From contig JAPSIJ010000015.1 in NCBI GenBank assembly GCA_031178805.1, forward strand, positions 1 to 16,232: a DNA stretch of 16,232 nt, given 5' to 3'. The position numbers were made by a program, and so were the translations under genes. Below are positions 7,432 to 13,241 of this stretch, in pieces (within the stretch, counting starts at the first letter, position 1; every line of letters begins with the position of its first letter). Under the pieces are notes generated by a model that made no database searches, was not told the origin of the DNA, and worked only from the letters and a program-made list of their open reading frames with translations. The DNA is from Cellulomonas sp. Its GTDB lineage: Bacteria > Actinomycetota > Actinomycetes > Actinomycetales > Cellulomonadaceae.

Positions 7432-7454
7432 CGGGCTCGCCCTCCGGGCAGCAC

Positions 7455-7489
7455 GAGGCCCCGGCCACCTGCTCGGTGACCGGGGCCTC
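7455..7489. terminator. Strong hairpin, probable bidirectional terminator
   Basis: GAGGCCCCGG (7455-7464) and CCGGGGCCTC (7480-7489) form a perfect 10-bp stem, extended after one mismatch by four more pairs (CACC/GGTG) around a small loop. It lies between the convergent ends of the small acidic gene and the dps gene, where a terminator for both strands is expected. Confidence 0.75.
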
Positions 7490-7519
7490 GGCGTCTCGGG
7501 GGAGTGCGCGCGTCCCGCC

Positions 7520-8104
7520 TCAGCGGGTCGTCGTCTCCGTGGCGGCCTCGCCGGCGCTGACGGCCGACTCCACCTCGCCGTGGGCGCCGGCGGTGCTCAG
7601 CTCGCCGCCCGCCGACTCGAGGTGGGCGCGGACGAACCAGTGGAACAGCTCGAGCTCGTGCAGGTGGCCGACCAGCAGGTCGTTGGTCACCGTGTCGAGC
7701 TCCTCGGTGTCCTCGGCGGCCTGGCGGTGGTCGGTGATGACGCCGACGTACACCTCGTCCAGCGCGCCCAGGTGCTCGATCGCGCCGGCGCGGCCGATCG
7801 AGTAGTCGTCCCAGGTGCGGTCGGCGACGAGCGCGCCCGGGGTGCCGACCGGGGCGGAGCCGAGGGTCGCGATCCGCTCGGCGACCGCGTCCACCATCGC
7901 GCGCACCGCGTCGACCTGCGGGTCGATCATCTCGTGCACCGCGATGAAGTGCGGGCCGGTGACGTTCCAGTGGATGTGCTTGAGGGTCAGCGCCAGGTCG
8001 TTGAGCGCGTTCAGGCGCTGCTGCAGGATCGCGGCGACCTTGCCGCCGTCCTCGACCGTGAGCGACGGGACGGTGTACTTCGGCAGTTCGGTACGGCGAG
8101 CCAT
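7520..8104 (-). CDS. dps: Dps-family ferritin-like DNA-protection protein
   Basis: A 194-residue Dps protein. The inter-subunit ferroxidase residues are present with canonical spacing: H45 in HIHWNVTG, H57 in AVHEMID, D72 and E76 in VDAVAERI (12, 15 and 4 residues apart). Dps dodecamers oxidise Fe(II) with hydrogen peroxide, store the iron, and can condense DNA during stress. ATG 8104 is fixed by an excellent GAGGAGGAC ribosome site (core 8113-8118) eight bases away; an upstream in-frame start at 8203 has no such site. Residues after about 160 form an acidic, Ser/Thr/Glu-rich tail that is probably flexible and lacks the Lys/Arg cluster used by some homologues to bind DNA. It follows the LigD polymerase gene on the same strand after 111 bases containing two hairpins. 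Confidence 0.92.
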   Translation of the reverse strand: MARRTELPKYTVPSLTVEDGGKVAAILQQRLNALNDLALTLKHIHWNVTGPHFIAVHEMIDPQVDAVRAMVDAVAERIATLGSAPVGTPGALVADRTWDDYSIGRAGAIEHLGALDEVYVGVITDHRQAAEDTEELDTVTNDLLVGHLHELELFHWFVRAHLESAGGELSTAGAHGEVESAVSAGEAATETTTR

Positions 8105-8129
8105 GGTGGTGTCCTCCTCGTGACGTCCT

Positions 8130-8180
8130 CGGCGTCCGACGACGCCGGCCGCCACCCACGCTGCCGCAACAGGTGGGTGC
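8130..8180 (-). promoter_or_regulatory. Two hairpins in the dps upstream region
   Basis: CGGCGTC (8130-8136), loop CGAC, GACGCCG (8141-8147) is a perfect 7-bp stem. CACCCAC (8153-8159) and GTGGGTG (8173-8179) form a second 7-bp stem with a 13-base loop. They lie between the stop codon of the LigD polymerase gene and the dps ribosome site. They could be a terminator for the ligase-polymerase unit, an operator, or leader structure of the dps mRNA. No TANNNT -10 for dps is visible in this gap. Confidence 0.35.
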
Positions 8181-8215
8181 CCGCAATCGGAGGTGCAGGT
8201 CACGGCCGTCGCACG

Positions 8216-9112
8216 TCACTCCGCGAACGGGTCGCCGTCGCCCGCGAGCCGGTCCAGCACCTCGGCGGGGGACAGCTGCGCCAGGCCGGGCCCGATCTCG
8301 TCCCACCACCGGGGCGCCGCCACGGCGGGCTGCTCGCGGCCGCGCAGCGAGTACGGGGTGATGGTCGTCTTGGCCGGGTGGTTCTGCGACCAGTCGAGCA
8401 GCACCTTCCCGCCGCGCAGCTCCTTGCGCATCACCGCCACCACCAGGTCGGGGTGCGCGGCGGCCAGCTCGTGCGCCAGGTCGCGCGCGTACTGGCGCAC
8501 CTGCATGGCGGTGCGCCGGCCGGGCAGCGGCGCGTACAGCTGCATGCCCTTGCTGCCGGACGTCACCGGCACCGTGGTGGTCAGCCCGTCGGCGCGCAGC
8601 CGGTCCGCCACGAGGTGGGCCACGCGCGCGCACTCCGCCAGGCCCGCGGGCGCGCCGGGGTCGAGGTCGACCACCAGCCGGTCCGGCGGGCGCACCCCGC
8701 CGCGCGGCCCGACGGTCCACTGCGGCGTGTGCAGCTCGATCGCCCCGGCGTTCGTCGCCCAGACCAGGCCGGCGACGTCGTCCAGGAACGGCAGGTCCAG
8801 CTCCTTGCCCTCGTCGTCGGCGCCGGGGGCGGCGGGCAGCGTCTGCCGGCGCAGCCACGGCGGGGCGCCGCGCGGGGCGTTCTTCTCGAAGAACGTCTCG
8901 CCGCCGACGCCCTCGGGGAACCGGATCCGGGTCACCGGCCGGTCGCGCAGCTGGGCGAGCAGCGCGGGCGCGGCGCGCACGACGTAGTCGATCGCCTCCG
9001 CCTTCGTCAGACCGGTCGCGGGGTACAGCACCCGGTCCAGGTGCGTCAGCCGGACGTCGTGCTCGCCGACGCGCACCGTCTGCGGCGGCTCCTCGGGGCC
9101 CTTCGCGGCCAT
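8216..9112 (-). CDS. ligD: LigD-type end-joining polymerase/primase domain protein
   Basis: A 298-residue stand-alone polymerase of the archaeo-eukaryotic primase superfamily, as found in bacterial LigD. Key residues visible are D149 and D151 in LVVDLDPG, S185-G189 of the nucleotide-binding motif SGSKGMQLYAPL with K188, and the third catalytic aspartate D240 in LLDWSQN. TTITPYSLRGRE is a strong LigD-Pol signature. It fills or extends DNA ends with dNTPs or rNTPs during Ku-dependent end joining. The position after GM, which I recall as His in mycobacterial LigD, is Q191 here. ATG 9112 overlaps the stop of the ligase gene by one base (TGATG), so the two are translationally coupled. Neither a ligase nor a nuclease domain is in this polypeptide. 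Confidence 0.9.
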   Translation of the reverse strand: MAAKGPEEPPQTVRVGEHDVRLTHLDRVLYPATGLTKAEAIDYVVRAAPALLAQLRDRPVTRIRFPEGVGGETFFEKNAPRGAPPWLRRQTLPAAPGADDEGKELDLPFLDDVAGLVWATNAGAIELHTPQWTVGPRGGVRPPDRLVVDLDPGAPAGLAECARVAHLVADRLRADGLTTTVPVTSGSKGMQLYAPLPGRRTAMQVRQYARDLAHELAAAHPDLVVAVMRKELRGGKVLLDWSQNHPAKTTITPYSLRGREQPAVAAPRWWDEIGPGLAQLSPAEVLDRLAGDGDPFAE

Positions 9113-10050
9113 CACGCCTCCCACGGGTCGACGGCGGTGTCGTCCCGGACGCCGCGCAGCACCGGCTGGCGCAGCCGCCCGGACGGGGTGCGCGTCAGGT
9201 AGCGCACGTCCAGCAGCACCCGCGGCTCCACCCACACGGTGCCCCGCGCGTCGGCCGGCTCCAGCCGCTCGGCGAACGGGGACGTCGGGCGCTCCAGCGG
9301 CCGCAGCAGCGCCGTGAGCTCCCGGGCCAGCGGTCCGGCGAGCCCGCTGCCCGCGCGGCACAGCAGGTGCAGGCCGCCCGCGGCGTCGGGGGCGCCGAGC
9401 AGGACGGCGCCGAGCCGGCCGCTGCCGTTCGTCTCCGGGCGCCAGCCGCCGACCAGGGCCGTCCGGGTGGTGTGGTGCACCGCCTTCAGCCAGTCGCCGG
9501 ACCGCCGCCCGGGCTGGTAGGTGGACGTCGCGCGCTTCGCCACGACCCCCTCCAGCCCCTGGGCCCGGGTCGCGGCCCAGATCAGGTCGCCGTCCGGGTA
9601 GACGGGGGAGAGCTGCACCGGGGCGGGCAGGTCCAGCGTCTCCAGCGCCGCCCGCCGCTCGGTGAACGGGCGCCGGCTCAGGTCCTCGCCCGCGAGCACG
9701 GGCACGTCGAAGACGACGTAGGACACCGGCACCTGCCGGGCGAGCGCCGCGGCCCGCGCGCGGTCGCGCACGTGCATCCGCTCGGCCAGCGCCGGGAAGG
9801 ACGGGATGCCGTCCCGCATCGCGACCACCTCGCCGTCGAGGACCGTGCCGGGCGGCAGCGCCGTGGCCAGCACCTCCAGCTCCGGGTAGGCCGCCGCGGC
9901 GTCCCGGCCGTTGCGGCCGAGCAGCCGGAGCCGCTCGCCGGTGGTGTCGGCGAGCACCCGCACGCCGTCCCACTTCACCTCGAACCGCCACCCGGGGCCG
10001 TCGGGCAGACGCCCGGGAACGGGCACAGGGGTGGCGAGCATGGGCTGCAC
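9112..10050 (-). CDS. ligD: ATP-dependent DNA ligase, LigD ligase-domain type
   Basis: A 312-residue stand-alone ATP-dependent ligase. The adenylated lysine is K26 in EVKWDGVR (motif I); further motifs are VLDGEVVA (III), YVVFDVPVL (IIIa), LEGVVAKR (IV) and DWLKAVH (V). A C-terminal OB domain ends in a VRYLTRTPSGRLRQPVLRG-type segment. It seals DNA nicks and double-strand ends using ATP. GTG 10050 is chosen because GCAGGA (10058-10063) is seven bases upstream; an ATG at 10041 (MLATPVP) is the alternative and an upstream GTG extension to 10104 lacks a ribosome site. It is divergent from ku across 68 bases and overlaps the polymerase gene by one base. The order ligase-then-polymerase is that of Bacillus-type LigD fusions, not the mycobacterial Pol-Nuc-Lig order. 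Confidence 0.9.
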   Translation of the reverse strand: MQPMLATPVPVPGRLPDGPGWRFEVKWDGVRVLADTTGERLRLLGRNGRDAAAAYPELEVLATALPPGTVLDGEVVAMRDGIPSFPALAERMHVRDRARAAALARQVPVSYVVFDVPVLAGEDLSRRPFTERRAALETLDLPAPVQLSPVYPDGDLIWAATRAQGLEGVVAKRATSTYQPGRRSGDWLKAVHHTTRTALVGGWRPETNGSGRLGAVLLGAPDAAGGLHLLCRAGSGLAGPLARELTALLRPLERPTSPFAERLEPADARGTVWVEPRVLLDVRYLTRTPSGRLRQPVLRGVRDDTAVDPWEA

Positions 10051-10118
10051 GGGTCCATCCTGCCCACAGCACGAGTATTCGTCGCGGGGACCCGCCCCGC
10101 TCACGAGGGGTGGTCACG

Positions 10119-11141
10119 ATGCGCGCGATCTGGAAGGGCGCCGTGGCGTTCGGCCTGGTCAACGTCCCGGTCAAGCTGTACGCGGCGACGGGCGAGCACG
10201 AGGTGCCGCTGCACCAGGTGCACAAGAAGGACGGCGGCCGGATCCGCTACAAGAAGTTCTGCAGCATCGAGGACGAGCCCGTCGAGTACGGCGAGATCGC
10301 GAAGGGCTACGAGACCGACGACGGCCAGCTCGTGGTGCTCACCGACGAGGACCTCGGCCGGCTGCCGCTCGCCACGGAGCGCGAGATCGAGGTGCTCGAG
10401 TTCGTGCCCGAGGACCAGGTGGACCCGATCCTGCTCGGCAAGACGTACTACCTGGAGCCGGACCGCACCGCCGCCAAGCCGTACGCCCTGCTGCGCGAGG
10501 CGCTGACCAGCACCGAGCGGATGGCCGTGGTGAAGGTCGCGCTGCGCCAGCGCGAGTCGATGGCGGTGCTGCGGGTGCGCGACGACGTGATCTGCCTGCA
10601 GACGCTGCTGTGGCCGGACGAGGTGCGCGAGGCCGACTTCCCGATCCTGGAGCAGGACGTGACGGTGAAGCCGCAGGAGCTCGCCATGGCGTCCTCCCTG
10701 GTGGAGTCGCTGGCCGGCGACTTCGACCCGTCGGGGTTCGAGGACCGGTACCGCGCGGCGCTGGAGGAGGTCATCGAGGCCAAGGTGTCCTCCGGGCGCA
10801 CGCAGTCCGTGCCGCAGCCCGAGGAGGCCGGCGAGGGCGGGGGCGGCTCCGGCGAGGTCGTCGACCTGCTGGCCGCGCTGCAGCGCAGCGTGGAGAAGGC
10901 GCGCGCGGGCCGCGGCGAGGGCGGCGACGCGACGTCGGCGACCCAGGAGGACGAGGAGAAGGCCACCGGCACCACCGGCCGCAAGCGGGCCTCCCGGGCC
11001 AAGGCGGCGGACGACGAGGCCGAGCCCGCGCCGAAGAAGCGGGCGTCGTCCACCCGGTCGCGCACCAAGAAGGCGGACGACGAGGCGGCCCCCGAGGCGG
11101 AGGAGAAGCCCGCCCGGCCCCGCCGCAAGCGGGCGTCCTGA
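10119..11141 (+). CDS. ku: Ku, bacterial non-homologous end-joining DNA-end-binding protein
   Basis: A 340-residue Ku homologue. It opens with the hallmark MRAIWKGAVAFGLVNVPVKLY and continues with the Ku core through about residue 255 (for example HQVHKKDGGRIRYKKF, LGKTYYLEPD, MAVLRVRDD). Homodimeric Ku rings thread onto double-strand breaks and recruit LigD-type ligase and polymerase, which are encoded divergently here. ATG 10119 is preferred over GTG 10110 because GAGGGG at 10105-10110 is eight bases before the ATG. The region after about residue 260 is a low-complexity tail mixing acidic and basic blocks; KRAS occurs at 289-292, 307-310 and 337-340, and ADDEA at 297-301 and 319-323. Such lysine-rich tails in other actinobacterial Ku proteins bind DNA. 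A PHP-domain gene follows after three bases. Confidence 0.96.
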   Translation: MRAIWKGAVAFGLVNVPVKLYAATGEHEVPLHQVHKKDGGRIRYKKFCSIEDEPVEYGEIAKGYETDDGQLVVLTDEDLGRLPLATEREIEVLEFVPEDQVDPILLGKTYYLEPDRTAAKPYALLREALTSTERMAVVKVALRQRESMAVLRVRDDVICLQTLLWPDEVREADFPILEQDVTVKPQELAMASSLVESLAGDFDPSGFEDRYRAALEEVIEAKVSSGRTQSVPQPEEAGEGGGGSGEVVDLLAALQRSVEKARAGRGEGGDATSATQEDEEKATGTTGRKRASRAKAADDEAEPAPKKRASSTRSRTKKADDEAAPEAEEKPARPRRKRAS

Positions 11142-11144
11142 CCG

Positions 11145-12200
11145 GTGGCGGCGGACGACGGCGACCTGCGCACGGAGGTCGTGGCGGCGCTGCGGCGCGC
11201 CGCCTTCCTGCTGGAGCGCGGCGGGGCGACCTCCTACCGGGCGGACGCCTTCCGCGCGGCGGTCCGGACCCTGGAGCGGCTGGACGCCGGTGAGCTGCGG
11301 CAGCGGGTGGCCGCCGGCACGCTGACCGACCTGCCGGGCGTCGGCGCGCGCACGGCCGAGGTCGCCACCGCCGCCGCGGCCGGCGGGCCGGTGCCCTACC
11401 TGACCGACCTGGAAGCCCGGTACCCGGCCGCCGGGGCGACCGGGGAGGGCGCCCGGCTGCGGGCCGCGCTGCGCGGCGACCTGCACGCGCACAGCGAGGC
11501 CAGCGACGGGTCCACCCCGATCCAGGAGATGGTGCTGGCGGCGATGGACCTCGGCCACGAGTACCTCGCCATCACCGACCACTCGCCGCGGCTGACGGTC
11601 GCCAACGGCCTGAGCCCCGCGCGGCTGCGGGCGCAGCTCGACCAGGTCGACGCGCTGAACCGGGCGATCGCGCCGTTCCGGGTGCTCACCGGCATCGAGG
11701 TCGACGTGCTGGACGACGGCTCGCTCGACCAGGAGCCCGGGCTGCTGGACCGGCTCGACGTGGTCGTCGCCTCGGTGCACTCCAAGCTGCGGATGGACGG
11801 CGCGGCGATGACCCGCCGGATGCGCGCGGCCGTGGCCAACCCGCTGGTCGACGTGCTGGGGCACTGCACGGGGCGGCAGCTCACCGGCAGGCGGCAGCGC
11901 CCGCCGAGCGACTTCGACGCGGCCGCGGTGTTCGCCGACTGCGCCGAGCACGGGGTCGCCGTGGAGATCAACTGCCGGCCCGACCGGCTGGACCCGCCGC
12001 ACGCCCTGCTCGACGTCGCGGTCGAGGCCGGCTGCCTGTTCACCGTCGACACCGACGCGCACGCCCCCGGCCAGCTGTCCTGGCAGCCGGTCGGCTGCGA
12101 CCGCGCCGCGGCGCACGGCATCGGCCCCGAGCGGGTGCTCAACGCGTGGTCGCGGGACCGGCTGCTCGACCACCTGGCGTCCCGCCGGGCGGGTGCCTGA
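11145..12200 (+). CDS. PHP-domain phosphoesterase with PolX-like N-terminal helix-hairpin-helix domain
   Basis: A 351-residue protein. Residues about 8-92 resemble the N-terminal (8-kDa) domain of family X DNA polymerases, with a GATSYRADAFRAAVRTLE block and the hairpin TDLPGVGARTAEVA (61-74). Residues about 111-345 form a complete-looking PHP domain whose likely metal ligands are H114, H116 (DLHAHSEASDG), D145-H146 (ITDHSP), E185 (GIEVDV), H212 (VASVHSK), H240 (LGHCTGR), E274 (VEINCRPDR), D304 and H306 (TDAHAPG). In bacterial PolX the PHP domain gives 3'-5' exonuclease and end-cleaning activity. The polymerase fingers/palm/thumb that would lie between the two parts in a full PolX (about 570 residues) are absent. 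The GTG start lies three bases after the ku stop, so the two are probably co-transcribed. Role in trimming DNA ends is an inference. Confidence 0.88.
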   Translation: MAADDGDLRTEVVAALRRAAFLLERGGATSYRADAFRAAVRTLERLDAGELRQRVAAGTLTDLPGVGARTAEVATAAAAGGPVPYLTDLEARYPAAGATGEGARLRAALRGDLHAHSEASDGSTPIQEMVLAAMDLGHEYLAITDHSPRLTVANGLSPARLRAQLDQVDALNRAIAPFRVLTGIEVDVLDDGSLDQEPGLLDRLDVVVASVHSKLRMDGAAMTRRMRAAVANPLVDVLGHCTGRQLTGRRQRPPSDFDAAAVFADCAEHGVAVEINCRPDRLDPPHALLDVAVEAGCLFTVDTDAHAPGQLSWQPVGCDRAAAHGIGPERVLNAWSRDRLLDHLASRRAGA

Positions 12201-12201
12201 G

Positions 12202-12215
12202 CCGCCCCCGGGCGG
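12202..12215 (+). terminator. Short GC hairpin after the PHP gene
   Basis: CCGCCC (12202-12207) and GGGCGG (12210-12215) are complementary immediately after the PHP stop codon. The loop is only two bases unless the innermost pair opens. It is a weak terminator candidate for the ku-PHP unit. Confidence 0.3.
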
Positions 12216-12244
12216 GTGGCCGGCGACACACCGACCGCGTGGCG

Positions 12245-12275
12245 TTGCGGGAAGCGGCCGACCTGCCGTTATGGT
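12245..12275 (+). promoter_or_regulatory. Candidate promoter of the HU gene (TTGCGG ... TATGGT)
   Basis: TTGCGG at 12245-12250 and TATGGT at 12270-12275 resemble -35 and -10 elements; the 19-base spacer is slightly long. Transcription would begin near 12282, giving an HU leader of about 80 bases. The gap 12201-12361 holds no other gene. Confidence 0.5.
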
Positions 12276-12361
12276 CGTCCGCGTCGGTCCGCCGGATGCT
12301 GACGCCCCCGACGGGCGCCGAGCGGCCCGCGCACCCAGTTCGATCCACAAGGAGCACATCC

Positions 12362-12643
12362 GTGAGCGTGAACCGCACCGAGCTCGTCCAGGCCATCGCC
12401 GCCAAGGCCGGGCTCACCAACACCGCCGCCGACGCGGCCCTGAAGGCCTTCCAGGAGGTCCTGGTCGAGCAGCTCAGCGCCGGCGAGAGCGTGACCATCC
12501 CGGGTCTGCTCGCGGTGTCCCGCGCCGACCGCGCCGCCCGCACCGGCATCAACCCGCAGACCGGCGAGAAGCTGGACATCCCGGCCGGCTTCCGCGTCAA
12601 GCTCACCGCGGGCAGCGCCCTCAAGCGCGCCGTCGCCAGCTGA
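12362..12643 (+). CDS. hup: HU-family nucleoid-associated DNA-binding protein
   Basis: A 93-residue HU/IHF-family protein without the long lysine/alanine tail found in some actinobacterial HU proteins. The N-terminal helices read SVNRTELVQAIAAKAGLT, and the DNA-binding arm contains RADRAARTGINPQTGEKLDI (54-73), including the proline at the arm tip that kinks DNA. The usual GFGTF core before the arm is GLLAV here. HU dimers bend and compact DNA. GTG 12362 is set by AAGGAG at 12349-12354, seven bases away; a longer in-frame opening from 12146 overlaps the PHP gene and is not credible. It has its own candidate promoter and is followed by a perfect terminator hairpin, so it is probably monocistronic. 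Confidence 0.93.
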   Translation: MSVNRTELVQAIAAKAGLTNTAADAALKAFQEVLVEQLSAGESVTIPGLLAVSRADRAARTGINPQTGEKLDIPAGFRVKLTAGSALKRAVAS

Positions 12644-12693
12644 CGCGACCGCACGACCGCGTCCGGGCCGCGCGCCCGTGACGTGCACCACCG

Positions 12694-12727
12694 ACGAGCC
12701 GGGGACCCGCACGGGTCCCCGGCTCGT
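12694..12727 (+). terminator. Perfect 16-bp terminator hairpin after hup
   Basis: ACGAGCCGGGGACCCG (12694-12709) is perfectly complementary to CGGGTCCCCGGCTCGT (12712-12727), separated by CA. The stem is unusually long and perfect. It lies 50 bases after the HU stop and five bases before the zur -10 element, insulating the two genes. Confidence 0.8.
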
Positions 12728-12731
12728 GGCA

Positions 12732-12737
12732 TAGGAT
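12732..12737 (+). promoter_or_regulatory. -10 element (TAGGAT) of the zur-like gene
   Basis: TAGGAT is a good TANNNT match directly after the terminator hairpin. The predicted start near 12744 leaves a leader of about 37 bases containing the GGGAGGGAG ribosome site. The -35 region would fall inside the hairpin's right arm. No clear Zur-box palindrome was seen. Confidence 0.6.
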
Positions 12738-12780
12738 GATCAGTCGCCCGCGCCGGGCGGACCGGGAGGGAGCAGGCACG

Positions 12781-13185
12781 ATGGCCGTCACACGCACCAC
12801 CAGGCAGCGCACCGAGATCCTCGGGCTGCTGGACGACCTCGACGAGTTCCGCAGCGCCCAGCAGCTGCACGACCTGCTGCGCGGGCGCGGGTCCACCACG
12901 GGGCTGGCGACCGTCTACCGGGCCGTCCAGACCCTCGCCGACGCGGGCGAGGTCGACGTGCTCCGCTCGCCCGACGGCGAGGCCGTGTACCGCCGCTGCG
13001 TGCGGCGCAGCCACCACCACCACCTGGTCTGCCGGTACTGCGGCAAGGCGGTCGAGATCGACGGCCCCGGCGCCGAGGCGTGGGCGTCGCAGGTCGCCGC
13101 GGCGCACGACTACTCCGACGTCGAGCACACCATCGAGCTGCTCGGCACCTGCGCCGAGTGCCGGGCGGCCCGCGCCGCCGGCTGA
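12781..13185 (+). CDS. zur: Fur-family zinc-type regulator (Zur-like)
   Basis: A 134-residue Fur-family repressor. Residues 1-75 are the winged helix (FRSAQQLHDLLR, then the recognition segment GLATVYRAVQTLADAGEVDVL). The dimerisation domain has HHHHLVCRYCG (78-88), EIDGPG, HDYSDVEHTIEL and a second CAEC pair (124-127); C84, C87, C124 and C127 form the structural zinc site. The HHHH run with VCRxCG, and the short length, match actinobacterial Zur rather than iron-type Fur, so it probably represses zinc uptake genes when zinc is plentiful. ATG 12781 is supported by GGGAGGGAG (12764-12772); it has its own promoter and a downstream hairpin. No zinc transporter genes are in the window, so the target set is unknown. 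Confidence 0.88.
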   Translation: MAVTRTTRQRTEILGLLDDLDEFRSAQQLHDLLRGRGSTTGLATVYRAVQTLADAGEVDVLRSPDGEAVYRRCVRRSHHHHLVCRYCGKAVEIDGPGAEAWASQVAAAHDYSDVEHTIELLGTCAECRAARAAG

Positions 13186-13200
13186 CCCCGCCGCCCGGGG

Positions 13201-13224
13201 GCGCGGACGGAGCACCGTCCGCGC
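13201..13224 (+). terminator. Perfect 10-bp hairpin after the zur-like gene
   Basis: GCGCGGACGG (13201-13210), loop AGCA, CCGTCCGCGC (13215-13224) is a perfect stem 15 bases after the zur stop. No T-tract follows. It ends 17 bases before the aldolase start and may also overlap that gene's promoter region. Confidence 0.6.
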
Positions 13225-13241
13225 TGCGGCAGGATGGTGGC

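Noticed and set aside
6585..8858. A 757-codon minus-strand frame crossing dps, the small gene and the membrane protein
   Set aside because: It runs through the hairpin at 7455-7489 and several real genes in the wrong phase, and has no domain signature.
9090..9135. A frameshift splitting an original Lig-Pol fusion
   Set aside because: Kept only as a caveat: both polypeptides are complete domains, and the one-base stop/start overlap is a normal coupling arrangement rather than a broken frame.
10051..10118. A shared regulatory palindrome between the ligase and ku genes
   Set aside because: Only a GAGTATTCG patch stands out in AT content; no convincing -10 on either strand and no inverted repeat were found, so no site is reported.
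8216..10225. A 669-codon minus-strand frame that might suggest a longer LigD polymerase
   Set aside because: Upstream of ATG 9112 this frame overlaps the real ligase gene in a different phase and encodes Arg/Ala/Gly-rich nonsense. The TGATG junction gives both genes proper ends.
10101..12359. A 752-codon minus-strand frame opposite ku and the PHP gene
   Set aside because: The plus-strand genes have clear domains, starts and ribosome sites; the antisense product has no recognisable motif.
12987..13030. His-rich run in the Fur-family gene, considered as a tag or repeat expansion
   Set aside because: HHHHLVCRxCG is a normal feature of Zur-type Fur proteins and needs no special explanation.
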